This document shows positions 33,250-44,639 of a stretch of DNA of 64,000 nucleotides, piece after piece. The notes beneath the pieces are model-generated. The model saw only the letters and a list, made by a program, of their open reading frames with translations, made no database searches and was not told the origin of the DNA. Made by a program: the position numbers and the translations under genes. Within the stretch, counting starts at the first letter, position 1. Each line of letters opens with the position of its first letter. Location of the stretch: NCBI GenBank assembly GCA_935421215.2, contig OW285237.1, positions 1,860,001-1,924,000 of the forward strand, written 5' to 3'. Origin of the DNA: Melolontha melolontha (taxonomy: Eukaryota; Arthropoda; Insecta; Coleoptera; Scarabaeidae).

Positions 33250-34606
33250 TTATTTTGTGACAAAATCCTTTTTGCTATCGAATTTCGGCATTAATTTTCT
33301 TGATTGTATCTGCGTTTTGATGAAACCTTCTCTTGTTGTTTTGTTGCACAAAGTTGATAATGCTTCACTCCCAGCTTTGACTGCTCTTTCTCCCGCTTGG
33401 GTGTGACAGGGAAGGTGTAATAGCTCAATTCCTCCATTGTTTTCTTCTTCAATTAACAGTCGAAGATTTTCTTCATTTACAGATTTAAATATAGGCGGTT
33501 CAGTGATAGTTTCTTCCAAATTCAAAAGGTCAAAATATGATGATGCATTAAAGTTTATCGTTGGTATCTGAAAAAGCCGTAATTGCTTTGATGTTGCTGA
33601 TCTAATTTTCAAAATTCGATGGACAACTAATTCACGAATGTGTTGCTGGGGATCTGTCAACATTGCAAGTAATAAGTTTTCAGGGTGTGCAAAATAACTG
33701 TTTCTTTGAATTACTGGGTCAGCAACGGCTTTCAAAGTTGTTGGTAAATATCTGCTTAGTTTAATTAGTTTAAAAAGGTGTCGTGGTCCGTCTTTACAGC
33801 TGGGGAGAGTTTTTATAGAAAACCACACTGGAGCGGAAACCTTGACAATATATATTGCAAGAGTGGTGAGGTTTGCAGAAGGGTTCTCAACTGAAATATA
33901 TAGACGAAGAATTCTGTTAGCACGTGTTAGCCATCGAGCATGAGACATTTTGCCGGGTGATTTATTTGCCAAATTGTTTGGAGCTATACCCGTTGAAACT
34001 GTTTTAACTATTTTGTACAAATACTTCTGATCTGCACTTATATCTTCAAACACAAAGCTCTGGTAAGTTCGTGGGAATTGGTTGAAACTTTACTATAGGT
34101 CTTTTTTCACAGTTTTCAAGTGCCTTGCCAATTTTTCCCAAAAATGTCTGTGGTCCTGATGTACCACCATCAACATATTGAAACAGGTGTCTGAATGGCA
34201 GTTCATTCATATGCAACATACAAATGATCCACTGTAGAGGTCTACCCAATCTTTTTTCTAGTATACGTATAATACCCCCAGATTTGCCAACATTAACATT
34301 TGTGCCATCACAACCAATTGCAATAAAAAAATCCATCGATATATCCGCATTCAAGAAAAAGTTGAACATTTCTTGTTCTATGCACTTTGCAGTGCCTGAA
34401 ATATATCCTAAAAACTTCGAGTTAGGTTCTTTAATTAATGAAATATGCTCCTCTAGTATACATTGCCTGTACTTCTTTCCATCTTTTTCAGATATAATTG
34501 AAGTTCGGTCTTTTCTTCCATCGAAATATAAAGCGGGTATTTGTGAAGCACTTTGTTGTAAAGTTATATTTTCTCTGGTTTTGTTCTGGTTTCTGGGAAA
34601 GGTGTC
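33250..34606 (-). pseudogene. Family X: uncharacterised transposon-like protein, one frameshift
   Basis: The minus-strand frames 34606-34046 and 34053-33250 join across a single frameshift near 34056 into about 440 residues. Conserved-looking blocks are FIAIGCDGTNVNVGKSGG, PLQWIICMLHMNELPFRHLF, GPQTFLGKIGKALENCEKRP and a C-terminal LPCHTQAGERAVKAGSEALS. Proteins with these blocks recur in arthropod genomes as unnamed multi-copy genes, to my recollection. GCDGT and the CMLH-x-NELP block could be parts of a DDE-type nuclease site, which is inference. The N-terminus is replaced in frame by a hAT fragment. I do not recognise a named family. Confidence 0.65.
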
Positions 34607-35330
34607 TCGGATATATTCACAGATTCTGTGGAGAGCACGTGCTACACAAGTAATATGCAGCATATTAGGATATATTCTCTTTAATAGTCTCCATGTATCT
34701 GTCACTTACAAATAAAAACATTTTTTCTTTGTACCTGTCGTCCGAATGAAGCATTTGGTGCATATTCTCGTAAATGGATTTAGTTACTGTTTCCGTATCA
34801 ACTGTATTTATAACTTTTGTTGCTATTATATATGCGTTATATCGAATAGTTGGACGTTGTACACCAGCTATAATATTTACCACACAGCGTCGTAATATAT
34901 CGACAGTTTCATCAGCACTTATCCATAGGTACTGATTAGAAAGATGACTTCTAATGCGTTCTACTGCCTTCGTGTAGCACTTAGAAACATAATATTTGCG
35001 TAAGGTGGATTCATCAGGAACGTTTCGACCAGTATATTTTTGGAGAAATGTTTTGATGCTGGGATTATTAAGTTTACTTAATGGAATATTTGCCGCCATT
35101 AATGTTTCAGAAAGTTCTTCGTTAAAATTCTCAGATTCCCAACGGGTCTAATTTCTGTGTATGTGGTTTGCGATGCTAAGTGACGTTTTACGTGCGATTT
35201 TTTAACGATATTTTACAGACTTTGCAATAAATTTCGGAAATACTGGCAATTGACATACAATCAGTTTGATCCTTAATCCTATTCGCTATTGTTTCACGAT
35301 GCCATTCTCAATGTTGTTCCAGATCATATC
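34606..35330 (-). pseudogene. hAT transposase fragment, N-terminal half, fused to family X
   Basis: This is about 80% similar by eye to the copy at 40147. It begins with a zinc-finger-like IYCKVCKISLKN ... RHLASQ upstream of MAANIPLSKLNNPSIKTFLQ, followed by WISADETVDILRRCV (catalytic Asp) and LFVSD. The frame is broken near 34690 and continues as ITCVARALHRICEYIRDTFP. Exactly after DTFP the sequence turns into family X without a stop, giving a 219-codon chimeric frame. The hAT C-terminal half is absent. Confidence 0.8.
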
Positions 35331-35349
35331 TGAAAAAGTAACTTAAACA

Positions 35350-35749
35350 ATGTTCTAGATCTAAATAAATGGAAATTAAAGACGTATGTGTAAGTTATTG
35401 AAATTTAACGAAATTTACTGGACACTTGCGTCAAAATAATTGGGAGAAGTAGATTCGATGAAACGATATTAAACAGGATCTATTACAAAAATTACGAGGT
35501 ATGTAATTAACAGTTAAAGCAATGAAAAAAGAAACTAACTCACCGTACTTTATTTATCTTACAAAATATAAATTAATAAATAAAATAAATTATAAAAACT
35601 CCTCACGCTTCTATCTACGCCCATGAAGAAAGGTATGTAATATTAAAGTAATTGTGTCACAATTCAACGAAAAAACGCAGATGTGCAGTTAACTGAATGA
35701 ATAGTGCTATTCAATAACTGCGTGCTGTACTTAGCGATGTTATAGATTA
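35350..35749 (-). repeat. hAT 5' flank carrying the family Y insertion
   Basis: Matches the reverse complement of 39700-40000 and, further out, 6346-6570. It ends at TTA (35747-35749), one half of the target duplication of the element at 35750-38087. The same flank resumes at 38088. Confidence 0.75.
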
Positions 35750-38087
35750 CACAGGTCTACAGTGATTTTGATGTTTGAAAGCTGTTTGCTAATTTGTATA
35801 TGTTTGGGGGCCCTTATTCCAAAAAACGCCATATTTTTGCTCTATCACGTAAATTGTTTTTATAGCGCTCTATATCTTAAAAATGTTAATTTATTAATAT
35901 ACATACCTATGACAAGAATATGTTTGTTCCATGTTAGGCATGATTTTTAAATGAATTGATTTTTATGAAATTAAATGTGATTTGGCAACACTGGTTAATA
36001 TTAGATTTCTCAGCAAAGCAACAGAGTCGGCGCAGAAGCGTCAATACAACGTTGAAACCTGCTTATGTGCAGTTTGGTTGTGTTAGTCGTCGTGCTACTG
36101 TATCCGCGCGCTTGTTGTTTTCGTTGTTGCGTATTTTAAGTGTTCTAGAACGTATAAATATGGAAAGAAGACATTGTGTGAACAATCCGAATAACTTTTG
36201 TTATATCTGTGGTAGTTATGTCGTAGTAAAACAGAGGCAAACTATAACTTCGTTTGTGAAAAATGTATACCACGCTTATTTTGGTGTAAAAATTAGCGAC
36301 CAAGACAAGTCCTGGGCTCCTCATACTGTTTGTTACGTTTGCGTTGAAGCATTAAGAAACTGGCAAAAAGGTAGGAAGAAATGTTTAAGCTTTGGTGTTC
36401 CTATGGTATGGCGAGAGCCTAGAAATCACAGTGATGATTGTTATTTTTGTTCGTGTAATGTTCAAGGATTCAACAGAAAAAATAAGAAACAAATTGTGTA
36501 TCCCAATCTTGTCTCTGCTATTCGACCAGTTCCTCATGGACTAGATGTACCGATACCTACCGCCCCAAAAGCACTAGAAAACGTCATATCGTCAGAATCA
36601 GAGGAATCTAATTGCGACCCAGATGACTCAGATTCCACACCAGATTTCAGAGAGCCCGAAGTGTTTAACCAGAGCGAACTAAATGATTTAATTAGAGATT
36701 TGCACCTTCCAAAGGATGCATCCGAATTGTTAGCCTCCCGACTTCGTGAGAAACATTTACTGGCACTTGGCGTCACATCAAGCTTTTACCGGGATCGCGA
36801 GAAAGAGTTATGTCAATATTTTACTCAAGACGGACCGCTAGTGTATTGCAACAATATTCCTGACTTAATTTCAAAATTAGGAAATGTGCCGCATGTAAAA
36901 GAAGAATGGCGCCTGTTTATTGACTCAAGTAAGCGTAGTTTAAAAGGTGTTTTATTGCACAATGGTAACTAGCTGGCCTCGGTTCCCGTTGCCCATTCGG
37001 TACATTTAATGGAAACGTATGGAAATTTTGAACTTCTTTTAAAGAAAATAAACTACCAAGAACATCACTGGATGCTTTGTGGTGACCTTAAAGTGCTGTG
37101 CATACTACTAGTACAACAAGGAGGTTATACAAAATTTCCATGCTTTATTATTGAGTGAGATAGTCGAGCAAGGGATAGACATTGGACTCAAATAGAATGG
37201 CCCTCTAGAACAAGCCTTACACCTGGTAGCAAAAATGTATTAAGAGATAGCTTGGTTGACCCCAAAAAAGTTTTACTGCCTCCTCTCCATATCAAGCTTG
37301 GCTTGATGACGCAGTTTGTTAAAGCCCTAGACAAAATGGACAGTGTTTTAAATATTTGTGCGATACATTTCCAGCCTTATCCGATGCCAAATTAAAAGAA
37401 GGTATTTTTGTTGGGCCGCAGATAAGAACATTATGCAAAGACAAGGATTTTCAAAACACAATGACCAATGTCGAGAAAAGCGCCTGGGTTTCATTTAAAG
37501 AAGTAATTGATAAGTTTCTTGGGAACTCTAAGGACGAAAACTACGAAAATATTGTTCAAAATATGTTACAACACTTTCATCGTCTAGGTTGTAATATGAG
37601 TTTGAAAGTGCATTTCCTGTTTTCACACTTGAACTATTTTCCTGAAAATCTTGGAGCAGTTAGCGAAGAACAGGGAGAGAGGTTTCACCAAGACATTAAG
37701 GAAATGGAACGGCGATACCAAGGCAGATGGAGCATAACGATGATGGCTGACTACTGCTGGATGTTAAAACGGGATATGCCCTTAAAAACATACAGCCGAA
37801 TGTCCGGACAACGCAGCTTTCTGGCAAAAAGACAAAGATTTCACATAAAAAAGACTGAGTAAAGTATTTTTTTCCACTTTTTTAACTTGTATTCCACCTT
37901 TTTACTCAATAAACAAATAAATTTTTTTAGAAATATCGTTTTTTTTTTTTTCATTTAATATTTGCACAAAAACCTTACGTGATACAAATAAATGCATAGA
38001 ATTTTTGAAATTAGCCTACCAAAATTATATAAAATCAGTTTTCAAAATAAAAACATCTGTCAAAAAGTTTAATTTTGTAGACCTGTG
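35750..38087 (+). mobile_element. Family Y element: 12-bp ends CACAGGTCTACA, TTA target duplication
   Basis: The left end CACAGGTCTACA (35750-35761) and the right end TGTAGACCTGTG (38076-38087) are perfect inverted copies. TTA flanks both (35747-35749, 38088-38090). The uninterrupted paralogue at about 6557-6575 (TTATAGACTATTTATGTGG) has the same length as the flanks here once one TTA is removed, so the boundaries are exact. The interior holds a single plus-strand gene of a widespread but unnamed type. Ends starting CAC and a 3-bp duplication recall CACTA/EnSpm, Chapaev3 or Zator elements; the assignment is inference. Confidence 0.85.
35956..37862 (+). pseudogene. Family Y protein: zinc-cluster putative transposase, three lesions
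   Basis: The likely native start is ATG at 36160 (MERRHCVNN). The N-terminal 120 residues carry paired cysteines (CYICG, CYVCVEAL, then DDCYFCSC) resembling an insect zinc-finger-associated domain. A long conserved region follows (RLFIDSSKRSLKGVLLHNGN; CGDLKVLCILLVQQGGYTKF; LLPPLHIKLGLMTQFVKALD; KLKEGIFVGPQIRTL; LGAVSEEQGERFHQDIKEME). Lesions: TAG at about 36970, TGA for Trp at about 37158, and one frameshift near 37345. Repaired length would be about 565 residues. FIDSSK, CGDLK and EEQGERFHQ are candidate acidic-site motifs. I know similar unnamed proteins as abundant in arthropods, but not a family name. Confidence 0.8.
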
Positions 38088-39690
38088 TTATTTATATGGT
38101 CCATCGTAATTTCGGTCTGATACGTCCGGTTTCGATTAATAACAAACAACAACAATAAATTTACATTGCTGATTTTTGTAGAAATTATATTCTCAGTATA
38201 AAATTTCCTGTTTAATTTGAAATCTACTTGATCATGGAAATTCATTCATTTATTCTATTACCCAAACCAAAAATATCGTGACATAATCATTAAAGTTACG
38301 ATGTTGACGTAATTTCACCACAATTTGTATAATGTCACAAGATGTCGTAAGAATCGAATATTAAGAAACCAATCCTTACCAAGAGCTGCTGTTGTCGCAA
38401 TTAAAACTAGGATAATAGCCAGTATATTTTAAAGGAAGTCCAAAATCATATTAACTCGTCAAGAAAATGAGTGTAACCATAATGATGGGCACACTAGTAC
38501 GCAATTGTTATAACCAAAGCTCAGAGTGATCTTTGCTTTTAATATAATCTCATTAACAATTGATTGTTTCTTTTGACTTAACAACTTCATTTTCAAAATG
38601 AGTTCTGATGAAGTGTATTTCTCTACGTTCATTATTAATAACTGTAGTTTACAAGAACTTATGTACACAACGTATATATTATACACCTTGTATTTTTTTA
38701 ATTAGAAATTGCTTGAACAGTAAAACTCTATATAGTAGAAACGAGGTTGTCTTTTTATATTCCACGCATTGTATGTACTTCCATATAGCGAAGTTGAGTT
38801 AGTAGGATAAATAAATAATTTATGTAACTAGTAATTATTATTCAAGAACATGTATATTGTCGACTATACGACGTCTTAAAAAATATACAATAAGACAATA
38901 CTGTGTATTATTTGTATAATTTTCATTGGGATTTGAATAGTATGTAGTTTTTTTCATGCATTCTATATTCTATCTGTTCTAAGAATGAAATAAGTTACAT
39001 TAATACCTACAATTCATTATACCGGGTGTATTTTTTAATTTGAAACATTCAAATACAATCGAAAGCAAAAAAAAATAGACAAAAAATTTCGTGCTTTCTT
39101 AGCCTGGCGTAATTAACTTTGAAATGTCATTGTCATTAGTCCCAATGTAATGATTCTATGGCATATTAAGTATATTATGTATTTGTTTAAAAAGAATAAG
39201 CATAATAAATATAAAAAAAATAACAAATATAAACAAACGAAACAGATATACACTTCGTATTTTTCGTATGTGAATCATTATATCTCTTTATGTTCTAGTT
39301 TATAAATGTTAATAACTTAAAATCTAAATCATGCTATACTTACAAATTTCTAAAAGGATATTTTTTTAAATGCTCTAGTAGTAAACTTCATAATCAATAC
39401 TTCAATTTTGCAAATTTCTTGAATACATAAACATTGTTTATTGTAACTGTTACGATGCTGTGAAATTTCAAGCAATCCAATATGTTTTTAAAAATATGAA
39501 ATATATATTATTATTTGATATACATCACTAGAGAACGGACGCAATTTCCATAAAACGCAATCGGCAATTGGAATTGTGTATAACGTCGCTGAGTACATCC
39601 CGGCGTAATTCAATGAAGTATTTGTTTGACTTACTCGGACACCTGGGCTCGCAGCGATAACAATGGACAAGCCAGCTATTGTATTAGGAG
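38088..39690. other. hAT flank, then no gene recognised
   Basis: 38088-38140 continues the hAT-associated flank interrupted by family Y. The rest is AT-rich. At 39021 TACCGGGTGTATTTTTTAAT looks like an isolated IS630-type terminus, but no partner was found. Confidence 0.45.
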
Positions 39691-39699
39691 AATATAGTG

Positions 39700-41470
39700 C
39701 TTTTTATAGTGTTTTCATGAGCGTAGATAGAAGCGGGGTTTTTATAATGTATTTTATTTATTAGTTTATATTTCTTAAGATAAATAAAGTGCTGTGAGTT
39801 AGTTTCTTGTTTTCGTTGTTCTAACTGTTATTTACATCGTAATTTTTGTGATAGATCCTGTTTAATATCGTTTGATTGAATCTACTTCTCCCATATTATT
39901 TCGACGTAAGTGTGCATTGAATTTCGTTCAATTTCAATAACTTACGCACACATTTTTAGTTTTCATTTATTTAGATCTAGAGCATTGTTTAAGTTACTTT
40001 TTCAGACATGATTTCGAGTTGGATTGACGGTCATACTGATTGTATGTCTATTGTCAGTTATTCCGAAATTTATTACAAAATCCGTAAAATATCGTCAAAT
40101 ATCGTCATTTAGGATCACAAACACATCTGAACACTGTAAAACTTTTATGGCGGCTAATATTCCATTAAATAAACTTAGCAATCCCACTTTAAAAATATTT
40201 CTTCAAAAATATACTGGTCGAAATGTTCCTGATGAATCAACTTTACGCAAATATTATGTTTCTAGGTGCCATACGAGAACAGTAGTACGCATTAGAAGCC
40301 ATCTTTTAAATCAATACATATGGATAAGCGCCGACGAAACGGTGGATATGTTAGGACGCTGTGTGGTAAATGTTGTAGCTGGTGTACTACATCCAACTAT
40401 TCCCTATAACTCATATGTAATAGCAACAAGTGTTATAAATAGAGTTGATGCGGAAACAGTAGCTGAAACCATTAAGGAGAATATGCAAAAAATGCTTCAT
40501 TCGGACGCCACGTACAAAGAAGAAATACTTTTATTTGTCAGTGATAGTGCTGCGTATATGTTAAAAACAGGCAGACTATTGAAGAAAACATATCCTAATA
40601 TGCTGCATATTACTTGTGTAGCACATGCTCTCCACAGAATCTGTGAATATATCAGAGACACTTTTCCGGAAGTTGATAACTTGTATCAGCTTTTAAAAAA
40701 GTTTTCAGAAAACCACCATTGAGAGTAGCTCTTTTCAGGGAAAAATTTCCATCTCTGTTACTGCTTCCAACTCCAGTAATAACTAGATGGGGAACATGGC
40801 TGGAAGCTACTAGTTATTATGCTGAGAATTTCGATAGTCTAAAACATTTCGTAACACTGCTAAAGGAGGATGCTAGGAGTATTGGTGAGTGCAAGGAGCT
40901 CACACAAATCCCAAATTTAAAAAATCAGTTGTACATTCTTCACGAACACTTTGGAAAATTGCGAAAACTAATCACTTATTTTGAAAATCGAAATCTCAAA
41001 TTAAATGACGGATTAACCACATTAGATGTGGCTGTTAATAATTTAAAAAGTATTCCAAGTGACTTCGGATGTGGCCTTCGGCAAAAGTTTGAAGCAATTA
41101 TTAATAGAAATCCAGATTTAATTACATTGCAGCAATTATGTATGGAGACAATTCCACAAAATCTAACGGCTAAATATGAAGAAATAAAAGAATATTTCCA
41201 GTATGCACCTATAACCAGTTGCGATGTAGAAAGGACATTTTCTATTTATAAGGATGTACTTAATTCAAAGAGAACAAAATTGACAGAAGAAAACCTTGAG
41301 AAACTATTGCTAGTCAATATTAATACTCCTTTACTCAACTTGAACGACAAAATGAACAAATAAAAATGTTCCAATTATAGAAATAAAATTAAAAACTTTA
41401 AAAATACAACTTTTCAACAAATACATATGTATTTCGTAATTTTATAGATCACCACCCGTTTGTTTTCCAA
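39700..41470 (+). mobile_element. hAT element (CGGBP1-like family), best copy in the window
   Basis: The region shares its 5' flank with copies at 35.3-35.7 kb and 6.3-6.6 kb, its coding part with 34.6-35.1 kb and 5.6-6.3 kb, and its 3' end (CACCCGTTTGTTTTCCAATT, about 41454) with 6315-6345. I could not define exact termini or a target duplication. The coding region is described separately. Confidence 0.65.
40147..41363 (+). pseudogene. hAT transposase (CGGBP1-like family), one frameshift
   Basis: The frame from MAANIPLNKL (40147) carries TLRKYYVSRC, WISADETVDMLGRCV (first Asp) and LFVSDSAAYML (second Asp), then PNMLHITCVAHALHRICEYI. It breaks once in the A-run near 40698 and continues from 40719 with VITRWGTWLEATSYYAENFD. 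The C-terminal motif SCDVERTFSIYKDVLNSKRT holds the catalytic Glu, ending at 41363. Upstream, the finger that reads YCKVCK in the 35-kb copy is YYKIRK here, so both zinc ligands are lost. With one base restored the main frame would be about 405 residues. Confidence 0.9.
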
Positions 41471-41994
41471 TTATATAAATAAAATTAATTAATAAATATG
41501 TATTTCGTAATTATAATAATGATGTAATATCACAAATCAGAACAACCTAAAAGGACAATAACAGCATTGTAATAAACTATACATGATAGAATGTGCATTT
41601 TAGAATTAACATTTTATGATACTTATCTATAAGGATAAACCTTCAATTCGTTTTAAAAATATGTATTATTAATCTGTATACAATATAAAATCCAATCAAT
41701 TGATCGATAAGAGAGGGAAGATATAATGTGAGGATCGAAAATGTGGAGGCATGTATTATAGAGAAGTTACGATGTCGAACGTTAGACAAGGACAGTATAA
41801 ATGAGAAGAAGGCAGATAACATGCAACCTAAGAAAAACAAGAACACATTTAAGATATTAAATACTATTAGAAAGAAATATTAAGAAACGTAAACTAATAT
41901 AAGAACAAAAGTTTTTAAATATGGGATATCATTTAGAAGAGTATTATAATTTACAAATTGTATTTGAAAAAGAATTGACGTCACGGGGCATATA

Positions 41995-43065
41995 CAGGAT
42001 GTTCCGCGACTCGACCGACAAATTTATACCATATACTCTGTCAGTCATTAGTCATTACGATCAAAAAATATTATATAACCTATAGGTGAATTCCTCTTTG
42101 TTTCGTAGATATCGATGGAATCTAAATTTTTTAAAATGGGAAAGGAAATTTTATTCATAAATTGATAAATAATTAACACAAAATTACAGTCATTGTTCAA
42201 AATGAGAACCGCCATTTTCTAAACAAGCAGCTATTCTTCGTATCATAGAATGTTGCCAGTTCATTGATGCCAATTCATTCTTTAGGGAATTAGTAGCTTC
42301 AACTATACGGGCAGTCAACTCTTCGCGTGTATCTGGTTTACCATTACTATACACACGAGATTTGAGCCAACCAATGTACAGAACCACCTCGTCTTATCCA
42401 CCTTTCCGGAAAGTTTTCATTAAGAAACACCGTCACTTGTCTCTCAAAATGTGGTGGTGCCCCATCTTGTTGATACCAAGCTTCCAAAGGAATATCTTCC
42501 AAGGAATTCGGCAATTCTACTTCCAAAAAGTGAAGGTAAGTTTCTGCATTAAGACGTTCTTCGATAAAATGAGGCCCAATGAGATGATTAGTTAACAAGC
42601 TGCACCACACGTTGGCGGAAAGATTATCTTGATGGTTAACTACGATTGTTTCGTGTGGGTTTTGATCCGCCCAGATATGAGAACTACGTATATTGTTTAT
42701 ACCATTCCCTATAAATTGGATCTCATCCATAAAAAGTATGTGTGGAAAAACCTCCAAATTATTTTGTAACCACTGGCAAAACCGTACTCGATTTTCTAAA
42801 TCTCCAGGAAGTAAATGCCGGACTTTTTGTAAACGATAGTTAAGGTGCAGAATTCTCCATACGTTGGTTTGAGGAATTCCCGTTGTATGAGATATTCTAC
42901 GAATACTGGTAGAAGCACAAAAGTCATTAATTTGTCAATCATACGTTAATACGTCAAAGCTTACTAATTTAGTGAAATTCACCTATAGGTCATATAACGT
43001 TTTTTGATCGTAATGACCGCCAGAGTATATGGTATAAATTTGTGGTCGATTCGCGAAACACCCTG
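41995..43065 (-). mobile_element. DD41D element with about 110-bp inverted ends, internally deleted
   Basis: The ends CAGGATGTTCCGCGACTCGA (left) and its diverged reverse complement (CGATTCGCGAAACACCCTG, right) continue inward for about 110 bp, including ATTTATACCATATACTCTG. TA dinucleotides flank at 41993-41994 and 43066-43067. Length is 1071 bp, short for this group because coding sequence is missing at both the N-terminus and the third catalytic motif. Confidence 0.85.
42190..42930 (-). pseudogene. DD41D transposase lacking its third catalytic Asp
   Basis: Minus-strand reading gives an HTH part (RRISHTTGIPQTNVWRILHL), then ILFMDEIQFIG (first Asp), QQDGAPPHFERQVTVFLNEN (second Asp) and WIRRGGSVHW. 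A deletion follows at about 42370 that removes the expected SPDL..LDFFLWG block; the frame resumes as GWLKSRVYSNGKPDTREELT and ends GGSHFEQ. The second Asp is intact but the third is gone, so it cannot be an active nuclease. The N-terminal start is also missing. Confidence 0.85.
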
Positions 43066-43254
43066 TATAAAGAAAATTTCTCAAGAAAAGGACACTTACC
43101 GAAATATCGTCTTAAAGTGGTGGTCACAAATAAAATTTTGCTTCGTAAATAATATTGAATTTAATTCGTCGTTAGAATTTTTATATTTTTAATTTAAAGA
43201 AAATTATTACTTTACTTTGTTTAATATAATAATGAATTCTACAGGTAAGTAATG

Positions 43255-43550
43255 TTACAATTGAAACAGACATGTAATATACATATCTGTAACTGTACAC
43301 ATGGACAATACACCTCGTATTTTCAGCATTTACTTCGGCTTAAGACACGTGTTTCTGCCATCTAGGCGTCATCAGTCAAGCTAGTGAAGCAATGTATACA
43401 AAATAATACAGATCTGTTAAACAACAGATTTGTATCTGTATATACAATTACACTGAAATCGCCTACAAGATAAAGCAAGTTTTGTCCTATAAGGTGGCAC
43501 TATTTAATAAGTATCATCTGACGGACGAAAGAGACTATGTCGGAAAAGGC
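43255..43550 (-). repeat. Hammerhead-type dispersed repeat, copy 1 (pair of 59625-59845)
   Basis: Inverted relative of 59625-59845: both share the segments around GGACAATACACCTCGTATTT, the hammerhead core, and TGACGGACGAAAGAGACTAT. This copy has about 60 bp more between the core and the distal part. No protein is encoded. Confidence 0.75.
43338..43381 (-). ncRNA. Hammerhead-ribozyme-like motif with intact core
   Basis: Minus strand: stem I GCUUGA/UUAAGC (6 bp with one G-U), CUGAUGA, C, stem II GCC/GGC with loop UAGAU, A, GAAA, stem III ACAC/GUGU as a palindrome, and C at the cleavage position preceded by GU. All conserved core nucleotides are present. The C-A apposition beside stem II is non-canonical, and stem III lacks a loop, so dimer action would be required. 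Confidence 0.6.
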
Positions 43551-43639
43551 GACCTTTCGTTCGACCAGCTATGCTGGTACAAAAAACGAAAAAATACGTA
43601 AGTTACAGATATGTATTACATTAGAGTCTAGACCTATTT

Positions 43640-44639
43640 GCAAGGAACCCTTTTTCTAAAACAAAACCCTGAAAGCAATTTTAAAAGTCTAAACTAAAAA
43701 TATGTGTGTATTCATGTTTAATAATTGACGATTCAGATTTAATAAATTGGCGCCCATTTTGAAAATCAAAGTACACAGCATATTTTATATGTTTATTAAA
43801 CAAAAAAATTTTGTTTTGTGTCCCCTATCACTCCCTCAAGTTTGACGGTATGTTTTTGGGACATATTGTATTGTCAGTAAGTTATCTAAATATTACAACA
43901 GCCTCTTCCTCCATTCTATTTTGCACTTTTACGCCAAGTTTACTATGAAAACAGTTATATTTGTACACACATTAAAACATACAGATAATGAAGAATCCCC
44001 AAGGTATGAACAGCCACTTGATTGCGTCATATCATACTCCAATAAAATAAGGAATATAAACTTCAACGAATGCGGTAGTCTGCACTTCAAATGAGGATTG
44101 CTAATTACCTACTGAACTTACGTGCGCTCGACGTGTAACTGGTTTCTGACTCTCTTCGAAAACACAATTTTATTGCCTGTATATTAAACGAAACAATTAA
44201 TTTACTGTTAGGACACGTTTTAATATGTCGGCGGCAAATATCTCCTAGAGTCCTTAAATAATTTAATACGCGATTGAATTGATTTTATATAATATCGCGT
44301 AATTATAAAGTTGGATATTTAGTTGCTTGATATTATTAAATCATTTTGTTTTTATTTCATTACTGTAGATTTTATTTTCACGTTGATCTGAAAGAATATA
44401 GAATGGCCATGTTTTCAAACAAAATTAAATTTGTTTTAATTTGACAGTTGCTTTTTAATGTTTTTTAAGTTGATGGCTATGCAGTTTGTTCGTTTTGCTT
44501 TAATAGTTTGTTAATTACATAATTTAAAGATTTTTTACGATTTTAAATCGATATTAACGCCTAAACAATGTGAAGATCGGTATTAGGGATACATTGCATA
44601 TTTATAATACTTTAATTTCAAACATTTTTTATTGTTAAA
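43640..44639. other. No gene recognised
   Basis: AT-rich stretch without credible frames or paired repeats. Confidence 0.4.

Noticed and set aside
35750..38087. Retroelement insertion for family Y
   Set aside because: It has inverted ends, a 3-bp duplication, no poly-A, and no reverse transcriptase motifs.
39021..39080. Complete IS630-type element beginning TACCGGGTGTATTTTTTAAT
   Set aside because: No matching inverted end and no transposase remnant nearby.
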